Source: Streptomyces populi (GTDB lineage Bacteria; Actinomycetota; Actinomycetes; Streptomycetales; Streptomycetaceae). From it: DNA of 64,000 nucleotides. The position numbers and the translations under genes are program-made. Shown piece after piece: positions 16,681 to 25,055 of this stretch. Under the pieces are notes generated by a model, which worked only from the letters and a program-made list of their open reading frames with translations, had not been told where the DNA came from and made no database searches. Position 1 is the stretch's first letter; each line of letters opens with the position of its first letter. The DNA is taken from positions 1 through 64,000 of the forward strand of contig NZ_KZ626865.1 in NCBI RefSeq assembly GCF_002911015.1, written 5' to 3'.

Positions 16681-18525
16681 TCAGTGAAGGGCCCAGGCCC
16701 CGGCGGCCAGGACGGCGAGGACGAGCAGCACGGGGCCGAGGGGGAAGCCCCGGCCGCGGACGGAAACGGCTTCGGTGGGCCGCAGTTCCGGGTGGTCGCG
16801 GAGCGCGGTGACCTCCTCGGTCATGCGGACGCAGGAGGGGTCGAGGCCGAAGCGCCGTTCCAGCTTCGGCACTCCGAGGCCGGACAGCCGCCAGTGATCG
16901 CCGTCCGGCATCCTCACCGTCACGCTCCCCTCCTTGGTGTACCGGACCGACCGCAGGTCGTCCCACGGCAGGTGCCGGACCTTCCACCGCCCGGACAGCC
17001 ACAGGCCCGAACTGTCGGCGGTGACGCGCCAGTCGAGCAGTTCCGCGGCCGTCCCGAGCCAGGTCAGCACGCAGAGCAGGAAGAAGGCCGCCTTCACGTC
17101 GGTCCAGTCCGTCACGAGAGCGCGGGCGTTGAAGGCGGCGCCCCCGATCATGATCAGGGCCAGGGCCGCGCCACCGGCGCGCGCCACGGGGCCGGGACCC
17201 CAGCTCAGCGGGCGTCCTGTCGTGACCAGGGTCTCCGGGACCGCGGTGGGGGCGGTGTCGGCCGCGGCGCACTCCTCCGTCTCCGGGGCGGAGCCCGGTC
17301 GCCCGCCGGGGCGCGGCAGCCGGACGGGGCCGCTCGTGCGCAGGACGGCCGGCTCGCCGCGGAACGTGGTGACGAGGAGCAGCTCGCCGCCGTCGTGGGG
17401 GGAGCCGAACATGACGGCCTCACGCGGCAGCGCGGCGGCCGCCATCAGCTCTTCCAGGCCCTCGCCGTCGGCCGCCGGCTCCCGCTCGTCCCCGCCGGGA
17501 GCGTCGGCGGCGAAGCTCGCCGCGAGAACGGGCCGTCGGCAGGCGGTGTCGTCGCCCGCGTGGATCTGGACCAGACCGTCCTCGTCCATGCGCTCCACCA
17601 CCCGAAGGACCGGCACCGGACCGCGGCGCAGCGCGGCGGCGCGGCGCCGGGCGAGGAGACCGGTGACGAGCAGGGAGAGCCCGGGAAGACCCGCGGCCAG
17701 GGCCCCCAGCTGCGGGCCCATGGCGTCGTACGGCTCGGACGCCAGGCGCCGCCACGAACCGTCCTCCAGCACGGTCACCGAGCCGCCGACGCGGTGGACC
17801 TCCGGCTGGAGCGAGTCGAGCCTCAGCCTCCGCCCGTCGTCGGTGCGCACCCGGACCGACTCGTCGTCGCGGCCGGTCACCTTCGCCACGGCGGGGACCG
17901 CCCGGTCCGCGTGCCGCTGGTCGTCTTGGACGCCCGCGATTCCCTGGACCACGCAGAACGCGGCGACGGCGACCAGCAGCAGGCCCGCCGTGACCGGGAT
18001 CAGCCCGCGCCGCAGGGGCGTGCCGGGTCCGGGAAGCGGATGCCGTACGCCCGTGGCGCCCTCCGCCAGCTCGCGCTGCCGACGACGGACGACGAGGCGT
18101 TCGAGGGCACCGGCCCACCCGAATCCCAGGGCCGCGAGGACGCAGAGGTTCGCGGCCAGGGAGTTCGGCCCCGCGTCCGGAAGTTCCGACAGGGCCACGA
18201 CGGCCGCCAGGGCGGGGGCGGCGACCAGCGCCGGCTCCGGCAGCCGGGCGAACCAGTACAGCAGCCCCACGGCCAGGCCCACCTCCACCATGCCCGGCCA
18301 GTCCGCACCGCACGGCGCGGCATCGGTGCACGGCGGTTCCGGTGCCGCCGCGATCGCCCACACCACGGCGATCAGCAGCGCCGGTACGGACCAGAGGGGA
18401 CGCGCCCAGAGCGCGCCGCGGACCCGCGACCACCGGGCCGCCTCCTCGGAGGACCAGACGGGGGTGCCCGCGGGAACGGAACCGGACGGTATCGGGGCCG
18501 GGATCGGCGCCGGGATCTTCGACAC
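16681..18525 (-). CDS. membrane protein with C-terminal bacterial PH-like domain
   Basis: 614 residues from GTG 18525 (MSKIPAPIPAPIPSG after fMet). About four helices fall in the first 240 residues and one pair near 265-300. A soluble domain of ~200 residues with poorly conserved sequence follows, then two helices near 490-520. After these comes a strand-rich segment WRVTADSSGLWLSGRW ... WDDLRSVRYTKEGSVTVRM that matches the pattern of bacterial PH (YdbT/YdbS-type) domains. One last helix ends in AGAWALH. No enzymatic motif was seen. Convergent with the aminotransferase. Its long promoter region contains an unusual repeat cluster. Function unknown. Confidence 0.72.
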   Translation of the reverse strand: MSKIPAPIPAPIPSGSVPAGTPVWSSEEAARWSRVRGALWARPLWSVPALLIAVVWAIAAAPEPPCTDAAPCGADWPGMVEVGLAVGLLYWFARLPEPALVAAPALAAVVALSELPDAGPNSLAANLCVLAALGFGWAGALERLVVRRRQRELAEGATGVRHPLPGPGTPLRRGLIPVTAGLLLVAVAAFCVVQGIAGVQDDQRHADRAVPAVAKVTGRDDESVRVRTDDGRRLRLDSLQPEVHRVGGSVTVLEDGSWRRLASEPYDAMGPQLGALAAGLPGLSLLVTGLLARRRAAALRRGPVPVLRVVERMDEDGLVQIHAGDDTACRRPVLAASFAADAPGGDEREPAADGEGLEELMAAAALPREAVMFGSPHDGGELLLVTTFRGEPAVLRTSGPVRLPRPGGRPGSAPETEECAAADTAPTAVPETLVTTGRPLSWGPGPVARAGGAALALIMIGGAAFNARALVTDWTDVKAAFFLLCVLTWLGTAAELLDWRVTADSSGLWLSGRWKVRHLPWDDLRSVRYTKEGSVTVRMPDGDHWRLSGLGVPKLERRFGLDPSCVRMTEEVTALRDHPELRPTEAVSVRGRGFPLGPVLLVLAVLAAGAWALH

Positions 18526-18653
18526 GCCAGGATTATGGGGTACGGTCTCGCGCTCGTCCCTGCCCGGGTACGGCAACGTTCCGGCACCGGAGCTGCCCGA
18601 AGAGGGCAGTTCAGGAGCCGTCCGCCGAAGACATCGGCGGCAATTCCGGAGAG

Positions 18654-18840
18654 CTCCGGAGGAAACGCCGCCGACGGCCCGGGCCCGGTCCGAAGGACAC
18701 GCCTCCCGCGGCCTCGGAACGGCTCCGGAGGAAGCGGTCCCCGGCGGCCGGCGGAACGCTCCGGAGGAAGCACCGCGACGGCTCGGCCCCGTTCCGGAAG
18801 GGGCGTCCCCGCGCCTCGGGAGGCTCCGGAGGAAACGCCC
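18654..18840. repeat. dispersed CTCCGGAGGAARC repeats in a divergent promoter region
   Basis: Four near-identical copies of CTCCGGAGGAA(A/G)C begin at 18654, 18722, 18758 and 18824, with degenerate TTCCGGA copies between and after them (18645, 18792, 18859). They sit in the 513-bp gap between the PH-domain gene and the mannosyltransferase-like gene. Spacings of 68, 36 and 66 bp are not all multiples of three, so the array as a whole does not behave as coding. The rest of the gap holds no recognisable gene. Confidence 0.7.
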
Positions 18841-19038
18841 CCTGCGGCGGGGAGGGTTCCGGAGACGGCCTCCCGGAGCTCGTGGGAAGCGGGCCGGAAG
18901 CGGGCCGGACGGACCGTTAGCACCGCCCGCACCCCGTGCGCGTGCGGCGCGCCGAAGCCCCCGCGACGGAACCCGCACGGAACCCGCACGGACGAGCAAA
19001 GCTCGCGAATACCCCGTCGGGAACGCACAGTTCGGGAT

Positions 19039-20238
19039 GTGACCCACCCGAGTACCCTCACTCGCCCCGCCCTCCCGGACTCCGGAGACCGTGCCGCGCG
19101 ACCGTCCCGCGCCGCACGCGGCCTGCCGTCCGCCGCGATCACGGCGCTCGGGCTGTTCGCCGTCGCACGCCTGGCCGGTCTCCTCGTGCTCGCCGGGACC
19201 GCCCGGGCCACCGGCGGGCACCCGGTCGCCCTGCTCGCGCGGTCCTGGGACTCGACCTGGTACCTGGGCATCGCCGCGCACGGCTACGGCAGGACGCTCC
19301 ACTTCCACCCCACGGTCGTCCACAGCGACCTCGCGTTCTTCCCGCTCTACCCGGCCCTCGTCCGGGCCGTCACCACGCTGACACCGCTGACCGGCGGCTC
19401 GGCGGGCCTGCTGGTCTCCTGGACCGCGGCGGCCGCCGCCGCGTGCGGGGTGTACGCGATCGGGGCCCGTCTGCACGGCCGGGCGGTCGGTACGGCGCTG
19501 GTGCTGCTGTGGGGTCTGCTGCCGCACTCGGTGGTGCTGTCGATGGCGTACACCGAGCCCGTGCTGACCGCGTTCGCGGCCTGGTCGCTGTACGCCGTGC
19601 TCGACGGGCGCTGGCTGTGGGCCGGCTCGCTGGCCGCGCTCGCGGGGCTGTCCAGGCCGAACGGCTTCGCGGTGGCCGCCGCGGTCCTCGTGGCGGCGGC
19701 GCACGAGATCTGGCGGAGCCGCGGGAGAGCCGCCCCCGGGGTGTGGGCGGGCGCCGCGCTCGCGCCGGCCGGCTGGGCCGGCTACGTGCTGTGGGTGGGG
19801 CACCGCGAGGGCGCCCTGCTCGGCGGCTACTTCCAGGTGCAGCGGCTGTGGGGCTCGCGCTTCGACCTCGGCGAGGGGTCGCTCCATTTCGTCAAGCACC
19901 TGCTGCTGCGCGGGGACCGGTTCGTGTTCCCCATGACGATGGTGATCGTCGCCGCGGCCGTGCTCCTGTACGCGCTGCTGATCGCGGACCGGGCGCCCCT
20001 GCCGCTGCTGGTGTACAGCGGCGTCCTGCTGCTGATCGCGCTGGGCGGATCGGGGTTCTTCGAGTCCAAGCCGCGCTTCCTGCTCCCGGCGTTCCCGCTG
20101 CTGCTGCCGCTGGCCCGCGCGCTGGTGCGGACGGCGAGAGCCCGGCCCTGGCACGCGACCCTGGTGGTCGGTGCCCTGGCCGGGCTCTCGTTCGTCTACG
20201 GCGCGTATCTGGTCGTGATCGCGCACACGCCGCTCTAG
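19039..20238 (+). CDS. mannosyltransferase (PIG-V-like) membrane protein
   Basis: 399 residues from GTG 19039 (MTHPSTLTRPALPDSG). There are about nine helices. The first loop contains RSWDSTWYLGIAAHGY, and the next exterior loop has HSDLAFFPLYPALVR. Both match the pattern of PIG-V/GPI mannosyltransferase II-type GT-C proteins widespread in actinobacteria, in which the loop aspartate is catalytic. SMAYTEPVLTAFAAWSLYA and GLSRPNGFAVA in the middle also fit. The likely donor is a polyprenyl-phosphate mannose on the outer membrane face; acceptor unknown. Single gene, divergent from the PH-domain gene. Confidence 0.78.
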   Translation: MTHPSTLTRPALPDSGDRAARPSRAARGLPSAAITALGLFAVARLAGLLVLAGTARATGGHPVALLARSWDSTWYLGIAAHGYGRTLHFHPTVVHSDLAFFPLYPALVRAVTTLTPLTGGSAGLLVSWTAAAAAACGVYAIGARLHGRAVGTALVLLWGLLPHSVVLSMAYTEPVLTAFAAWSLYAVLDGRWLWAGSLAALAGLSRPNGFAVAAAVLVAAAHEIWRSRGRAAPGVWAGAALAPAGWAGYVLWVGHREGALLGGYFQVQRLWGSRFDLGEGSLHFVKHLLLRGDRFVFPMTMVIVAAAVLLYALLIADRAPLPLLVYSGVLLLIALGGSGFFESKPRFLLPAFPLLLPLARALVRTARARPWHATLVVGALAGLSFVYGAYLVVIAHTPL

Positions 20239-20339
20239 GGCGTGCCCGGCGTCGCGGGCAGGCGAGATCTCGCGGGCACGGCCCGGGACCTCTGCCCCAG
20301 GGGCCGGTGCGCGCGGAGGGCGCCGCCGGGAGGACGGGC

Positions 20340-20873
20340 CTACTCTTCCTCGTCGTCCCCGGGCTTGTCCGCCTCGTTGATCTCCTGCTCCAGACCGAGC
20401 TGCTCGACGAGCCACTTGTCGAACTCGATGGCGGCGCGCACCCAGCTCACCGTGGAGGACACGAAGTGCTCCAGGCTGACGCCGGTGCCGATCAGCATCT
20501 GCGCCTCGCCGATCAGGCGGACGGTGCCGTCGTCGTGGGTGTGGCTGTAGACCTTGGGCCACAGCGTGCGGCGGTTCCAGTCGTCGATCGACTCGAGGAG
20601 CGCGGGCTTCTCCTCCAGCTGGTGCGGCCGGTCGTAGAACGTCCGCACCGAGAAGACCTGCTGGTCAGCCTCGCCACGGAACATGAAGTACGTACGGAAC
20701 TCCTCCCACGGCGCCGCGAGGTCACCCTCGTCGTCGACGACGTACTTCAGCTCCATCTGTTCCAGGAGCTGCTTCACGAGGTCCTGATCCGGGACCACGG
20801 GGCCCGCGGGGCCGCCGGGCTGCGGCTCGGGCTGGCCCCCGAAATTCGGAATCGAGGACGGGTCGATGCTCAC
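20340..20873 (-). CDS. YbjN domain-containing protein
   Basis: 177 residues from GTG 20873 (MSIDPSSIPNFGGQP), with GAAGGG upstream. A Pro/Gly-rich N-terminal 35 residues precede an alpha/beta domain like those of type III secretion chaperones/YbjN: LLEQMELKYVVDDEG, TYFMFRGEADQQVFSVRTF, LIGEAQMLIGTGVSLEHF. It ends in a strongly acidic tail (ADKPGDDEEE). YbjN proteins are thought to act as adaptor or chaperone-like factors; no partner is evident here. Ends 163 bp before the clpB terminator, in the same direction as clpB. Confidence 0.85.
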   Translation of the reverse strand: MSIDPSSIPNFGGQPEPQPGGPAGPVVPDQDLVKQLLEQMELKYVVDDEGDLAAPWEEFRTYFMFRGEADQQVFSVRTFYDRPHQLEEKPALLESIDDWNRRTLWPKVYSHTHDDGTVRLIGEAQMLIGTGVSLEHFVSSTVSWVRAAIEFDKWLVEQLGLEQEINEADKPGDDEEE

Positions 20874-21000
20874 CGTGTATTTCCCTTCGTACGGATACCG
20901 CCATCCTCTCTCATGCGGGGCGGGGGGTGGCAACCTCTGGCGGGGCCTGTCCGCCGGGGGCTGACAAGATCCGGTCATGCGCGGGCATCGGCCCGGCAAA

Positions 21001-21040
21001 GGGGGAGGGCCCGCGGCGGACGTGCCGCGGGCCCTCCCCC
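21001..21040 (-). terminator. clpB terminator
   Basis: A 17-bp perfect stem (21001-21017 with 21024-21040) with a six-base loop, 25 bp past the clpB stop codon in the minus direction. No T-run follows. Confidence 0.8.
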
Positions 21041-21064
21041 GCCGGGTGCCGGTGCCGGCACCGG

Positions 21065-23677
21065 CTACAGCGTCTTGCCCGTGGCCGGTCCCACGATCAG
21101 GCCGTCGCCGAAGGCGTCCACCCGGACCGTGTCGCCGTCCTTGACCTCTCCCGCCAGGATCTCCTTGGCCAGCCGGTCGCCGATGGCGGTCTGGACGAGG
21201 CGCCGCAGCGGGCGCGCTCCGTACGCCGGGTCGTTGCCCTCCTCGGCGAGCCAGGCCAGCGCCGCGTCGGTGACCTCCAGGGTGAGCCGGCGCTGGGCGA
21301 GCCGCCGTGCCAGGGAGTCGATCTGGAGCCTGGCGATGCGCTCCAGCTCCTGCCGGTCCAGGGCGGAGAAGACCACGAGGTCGTCCAGCCGGTTCAGGAA
21401 CTCGGGCTTGAAGGAGGCCCGGACGACGTCCAGGACCTGCCGCCTGCGCTCCTCGTCGGAGGCCGACGGATCGGCGAGGCTCTGCCCGCTCAGGAACTGG
21501 CTGCCCAGGTTCGAGGTGAGGATCAGGATGGTGTTGCGGAAGTCGACCGTCCGGCCCTGACCGTCCGTCAGCCGTCCGTCGTCCAGCACCTGGAGCAGGA
21601 TGTCGAAGACCTCGGGGTGCGCCTTCTCCACCTCGTCGAGCAGGATCACGCTGTACGGACGGCGGCGAACGGCCTCGGTGAGCTGGCCGCCCTCCTCGTA
21701 GCCGACGTACCCGGGAGGCGCGCCGACCAGCCGGGCCACGCTGTGCTTCTCGCCGTACTCCGACATGTCGATGCGGACCATCGCCCGCTCGTCGTCGAAG
21801 AGGAAGTCGGCCAGGGCCTTGGCGAGTTCGGTCTTGCCGACGCCCGTCGGGCCGAGGAAGAGGAAGGAGCCGGTGGGCCGGTCCGGGTCGGCGATCCCCG
21901 CGCGGGTGCGGCGCACCGCGTCGGACACCGCCCCCACGGCCTCGGCCTGGCCGATCAGACGGCGGCCCAGCTCCGCCTCCATGCGCAGCAGCTTCTGCGT
22001 CTCGCCCTCCAGGAGGCGGCCGGCGGGGATGCCGGTCCAGGAGCCGACGACGTCCGCGATGTCGTCGGGCCCGACCTCCTCCTTCACCATGGTGTCCTTG
22101 GCGACCTCCTCCTCGGCCTGCGAGGCCTCCTCCAAGTCCCGCTCCAGGGTGGGGATCTCGCCGTACAGCAGCTTGGAGGCGGTGTCGAAGTCGCCGTCGC
22201 GCTGGGCGCGTTCGGCCTGGCCGCGCAGCTCGTCGAGCTTCTCCTTCAGCTCGCCGACCCGGTTGAGGGACTGCTTCTCCTTCTCCCAGCGGGCGTTGAG
22301 GCCGCGCAGCTCCTCCTCCTTGTCGGCGAGGTCGCGGCGCAGCTTGTCCAGGCGCTCCCTGCTGGCGGCGTCCGTCTCCTTGCCGATCGCCAGCTCCTCC
22401 ATCTTCAGCCGGTCGACGGCCCGCTGGAGCTCGTCGATCTCGACCGGGGAGGAGTCGATCTCCATCCGCAGCCGTGAGGCCGCCTCGTCGACGAGGTCGA
22501 TGGCCTTGTCGGGGAGGAAGCGGGAGGTGATGTAGCGGTCGGACAGGCTCGCGGCGGCGACCAGCGCCGAGTCGGCGATCTGGACCTTGTGGTGGGCCTC
22601 GTAGCGGCCCTTGAGCCCGCGCAGGATGGCGATGGTGTCCTCGACCGTCGGCTCGGCGACCAGCACCTGCTGGAAGCGCCGCTCCAGCGCCGGGTCCTTC
22701 TCGATCCGCTCGCGGTACTCGTCGAGGGTGGTGGCGCCGACCATGCGCAGCTCACCGCGGGCGAGCATGGGCTTGAGCATGTTGCCGGCGTCCATGGCGG
22801 AGTCGCCGCCCGCGCCGGCGCCCACGACGGTGTGCAGCTCGTCGATGAAGGTGATGATCTGCCCGTCGGAGTCCTTGATCTCCGCGAGCACGGTCTTCAG
22901 GCGCTCCTCGAACTCTCCCCGGTACTTCGCGCCGGCGACCATCGCGCCCAGGTCGAGCGAGACGAGCCGCTTGTTCCTGAGGGACTCGGGCACGTCGCCC
23001 TTCACGATCCGCTGGGCGAGCCCCTCGACGACGGCGGTCTTGCCGACGCCGGGCTCGCCGATGAGGACGGGGTTGTTCTTCGTGCGGCGGGACAGGACCT
23101 GCACGACCCGGCGGATCTCGTGGTCCCGGCCGATGACGGGGTCGAGCCTGCCCTCACGGGCCGCGGCGGTGAAGTCGGTGCCGAACTTCTCGAGCGCCTT
23201 GTACTGGCCCTCGGGGTCCGCGGTCGTCACCCGGCGCCCTCCTCTGGTCTTCTGGAACGCGTCGAGCAGCTTCTTCGCGCCGGCGCCCTGCCGGGAGAGC
23301 ACGTCGGCGACCGCACCGCCCTTCGCGGCGATCCCGATGAGCAGGTGCTCGGTGGAGATGAACTCGTCGCCGAGTTCCTTGGCGCGCTCGGCGGCGTCGG
23401 CGATGACGGCGAGCGCCTCACGGTTGGGCTGCGGGGGCGCGACGGTGGAGCCGGTCACGCTGGGCAGGCCGGCGAGCACGCGCTCGACGCCGGCGCGCAC
23501 GGCGGCCTGATCGGCGTCGACGGCCGCCAGCAGGTCGATGAGGTTCTCGTTGTCCTGCCCCTCGAGCAGAGCGAGCAGCAGGTGAGCGGGGGTGAGGTCC
23601 GGGTGCCCCTCCCGCACGGCGCGGTTGCTGGCCGCGTTGATCGCGTCCCGGCTCCTGTTGGTCAGCTCGGCGTCCAC
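21065..23677 (-). CDS. clpB: ATP-dependent disaggregase ClpB
   Basis: 870 residues from GTG 23677 (MDAELTNRSRDAINAAS), preceded by GGAGGAGGAG. The protein dissolves aggregates together with DnaK. Domains: Clp N-repeats 1-145; NBD1 with Walker A GEPGVGKTA near 205; the coiled-coil M domain near 400-520 (long charged heptads such as EEELRGLNARWEKEKQSL); NBD2 with Walker A GPTGVGKTE near 605 and Walker B VILLDEVEKAH near 670; C-terminal domain. Length and order are those of full ClpB. A HAIR operator lies 62 bp upstream of the start, so HspR repression is expected; this is established for Streptomyces clpB. Confidence 0.97.
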   Translation of the reverse strand: MDAELTNRSRDAINAASNRAVREGHPDLTPAHLLLALLEGQDNENLIDLLAAVDADQAAVRAGVERVLAGLPSVTGSTVAPPQPNREALAVIADAAERAKELGDEFISTEHLLIGIAAKGGAVADVLSRQGAGAKKLLDAFQKTRGGRRVTTADPEGQYKALEKFGTDFTAAAREGRLDPVIGRDHEIRRVVQVLSRRTKNNPVLIGEPGVGKTAVVEGLAQRIVKGDVPESLRNKRLVSLDLGAMVAGAKYRGEFEERLKTVLAEIKDSDGQIITFIDELHTVVGAGAGGDSAMDAGNMLKPMLARGELRMVGATTLDEYRERIEKDPALERRFQQVLVAEPTVEDTIAILRGLKGRYEAHHKVQIADSALVAAASLSDRYITSRFLPDKAIDLVDEAASRLRMEIDSSPVEIDELQRAVDRLKMEELAIGKETDAASRERLDKLRRDLADKEEELRGLNARWEKEKQSLNRVGELKEKLDELRGQAERAQRDGDFDTASKLLYGEIPTLERDLEEASQAEEEVAKDTMVKEEVGPDDIADVVGSWTGIPAGRLLEGETQKLLRMEAELGRRLIGQAEAVGAVSDAVRRTRAGIADPDRPTGSFLFLGPTGVGKTELAKALADFLFDDERAMVRIDMSEYGEKHSVARLVGAPPGYVGYEEGGQLTEAVRRRPYSVILLDEVEKAHPEVFDILLQVLDDGRLTDGQGRTVDFRNTILILTSNLGSQFLSGQSLADPSASDEERRRQVLDVVRASFKPEFLNRLDDLVVFSALDRQELERIARLQIDSLARRLAQRRLTLEVTDAALAWLAEEGNDPAYGARPLRRLVQTAIGDRLAKEILAGEVKDGDTVRVDAFGDGLIVGPATGKTL

Positions 23678-23738
23678 GTTCGCGTTCTCCTCCTCCTGGT
23701 GTTCCTGACCGTTCCCTGACTCATCCAGCGTACACAAA

Positions 23739-23759
23739 GTTGAGTCTATTCCGCTCAAG
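23739..23759 (-). promoter_or_regulatory. HAIR operator (HspR site) of clpB
   Basis: GTTGAGT-N7-GCTCAAG, 12 of 14 matches to the HAIR consensus CTTGAGT-N7-ACTCAAG with the exact seven-base spacer. It lies 62 bp upstream of clpB. It also lies 50 bp before the divergent flavoprotein gene, which could be affected too. Confidence 0.9.
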
Positions 23760-23808
23760 GTTGGAAGAGCCGGAAAACGGTCGGCCGGCAGGCGTAGATT
23801 CAGGCCTC

Positions 23809-24222
23809 ATGGCATCCCATCCGGTGGACCCCCGGCGGCCCGACGCCGCCTATCTGAGCTTCTGGCGCGAGCGCCACCTGTGCACGCTGACCACCCTCCG
23901 GCCCGACGGCAGCCCGCACGTGGTGCCCGTCGGCGTTACATACGACCCCGAGGCCGGTCTCGCTCGGGTCATCACGAACAAGTCCAGCAGGAAGGTGGCC
24001 CACGTGCTGGCGGCCGGGCCGGACGGGGCGCGGGTGGCGGTGTGCCAGGTGGACGGCCGGCGCTGGGCGACGCTGGAGGGACGGGCACGGGTCTCCGCGG
24101 ACCCGGCGCGCGTCGCGGAGGCGGTACGGCGCTACGCGGAACGCTATGGACGCGTGCCGTCGCCGAACCCGTCCCGGGTGGCGATCGAGATCGAACTCAC
24201 GGCGGCGTTGGGCCGCGGATGA
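23809..24222 (+). CDS. PPOX-class, F420/FMN-dependent oxidoreductase-like protein
   Basis: 137 residues from ATG 23809. The split-barrel flavin-binding family is recognised by CTLTTLRPDGSPHVVPVG near residue 25, ARVITNKSSRKVAHV near 52 and the strand-rich AVCQVDGRRWATLEGRARV. Actinobacterial relatives of this size use F420 or flavin to reduce small molecules, or only bind the cofactor. The substrate cannot be predicted. It starts 50 bp from the clpB HAIR site on the other strand, so heat-shock control by HspR is possible but unproven. Confidence 0.82.
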   Translation: MASHPVDPRRPDAAYLSFWRERHLCTLTTLRPDGSPHVVPVGVTYDPEAGLARVITNKSSRKVAHVLAAGPDGARVAVCQVDGRRWATLEGRARVSADPARVAEAVRRYAERYGRVPSPNPSRVAIEIELTAALGRG

Positions 24223-24299
24223 GACCGCCGACGGGCGCCCCGCGGCCGGTCCCGGCCCCCGCGAGAACGGTCCGGGAGCCGGGGGTCCCCCCGAAAACT

Positions 24300-24340
24300 G
24301 CAGCGGCGTCACCGTGTTCAGGTCACGGTGACGCCGCTGC
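24300..24340. terminator. strong hairpin between convergent genes
   Basis: A perfect 17-bp stem (24300-24316 with 24324-24340) with a seven-base loop. Read on the minus strand it is followed by AGTTTTC, so it best serves the Rieske-like gene ending at 24384. It can also stop transcripts of the PPOX gene. Confidence 0.85.
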
Positions 24341-24383
24341 GGGGGGAAGTACCTGCGCGATCTACTACGACGGGGGAATCGCG

Positions 24384-24719
24384 TCAGGCACTGCGGGGGG
24401 TGGCTTCGACGGCCGGGACGTCGGGGACGTCCGGTCCGGTGAGCTGGTGGTCACGCTGGTCGAGGTTCACGAAGATCATGCCGTACCGGATGGCGCACCG
24501 GACGGGCTGCGGCGCCCCCCGAGGCCGCCGCAGACACCGGTAGGCCCGTACGTCCTCGTCGTCGTCGCGGGTGACGACGACGGGCTCCCCGAAGACGGTC
24601 ACCATCAGCGAGTCGCCGCTGTAGGGGATGGCGGTGACCAGGTCGATGAAGTGCCAGCCGGACCGGTAGGCGGTGGCCATCTCTCGGCGGAAGGAGCGGT
24701 CGTCCGGGGGAATAGTCAT
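24384..24719 (-). CDS. Rieske-like protein lacking [2Fe-2S] ligands
   Basis: 111 residues from ATG 24719, one base after the stop of the upstream peptide gene, so translation is probably coupled. The sequence follows the Rieske domain of ring-hydroxylating oxygenases (YRSGWHFIDLVTAIPYSGDS, VTVFGEPVVVTRDDD, VRAYR, then GMIFVNLD). The CxH and CxxH ligand segments are gone: CPHRG is replaced by RRPRG, and the second ligand loop is deleted. It therefore cannot hold the usual cluster and may be a binding or regulatory relic of the fold. The resemblance is from memory of the family pattern. Confidence 0.65.
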   Translation of the reverse strand: MTIPPDDRSFRREMATAYRSGWHFIDLVTAIPYSGDSLMVTVFGEPVVVTRDDDEDVRAYRCLRRPRGAPQPVRCAIRYGMIFVNLDQRDHQLTGPDVPDVPAVEATPRSA

Positions 24720-24720
24720 G

Positions 24721-24942
24721 TCAAGCCCAGACACTGTCGTCAGTACGGTCAGGAGACACCGGCCAAACACTGTCGCCAGCTACCGCGGTGGCCGCGGCCG
24801 CCACCGGCCAGACACTGTCTGCCCGAACGTCGCCCTTCGCATCGGAGAGGCCACTCAGCGCTCCGAAGGCCGTGACGGCGGAGAAGGCGGCGACAAGCAC
24901 CAAGCGAAGCATTTTCTTACGCATAATCGGCTTCGTCCTCAC
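24721..24942 (-). CDS. small secreted peptide precursor with three DSVW repeats
   Basis: 67 residues from ATG 24924 (MRKKMLRLVLVAAFS) or 73 from GTG 24942; both have purine-rich sites upstream (GAGGAC and GAGGGGA). A classic signal peptide (MRKK, then an 18-residue hydrophobic core ending near GALSGLSDA) leaves a mature part of about 38 residues. That part contains DSVWPV twice and ends in DSVWA, with Ala- or Asp/Pro-rich spacers. Repeated short motifs after a signal peptide are typical of precursors cut into several identical small peptides. It forms an operon with the Rieske-like gene and is divergent from the first TrmB-like/LuxR regulator. Not recognised as a known family. Confidence 0.6.
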   Translation of the reverse strand: MRTKPIMRKKMLRLVLVAAFSAVTAFGALSGLSDAKGDVRADSVWPVAAAATAVAGDSVWPVSPDRTDDSVWA

Positions 24943-25055
24943 TTGAAGGTCCCCTCTTCCCCCGTCGGATACGACGATGGCTCATTTGGGGAGGTCATGG
25001 CCACACAATCGATGCATCATGTTCCTGCACGTTCAGGACCCTGGGGGGTGGAGAT

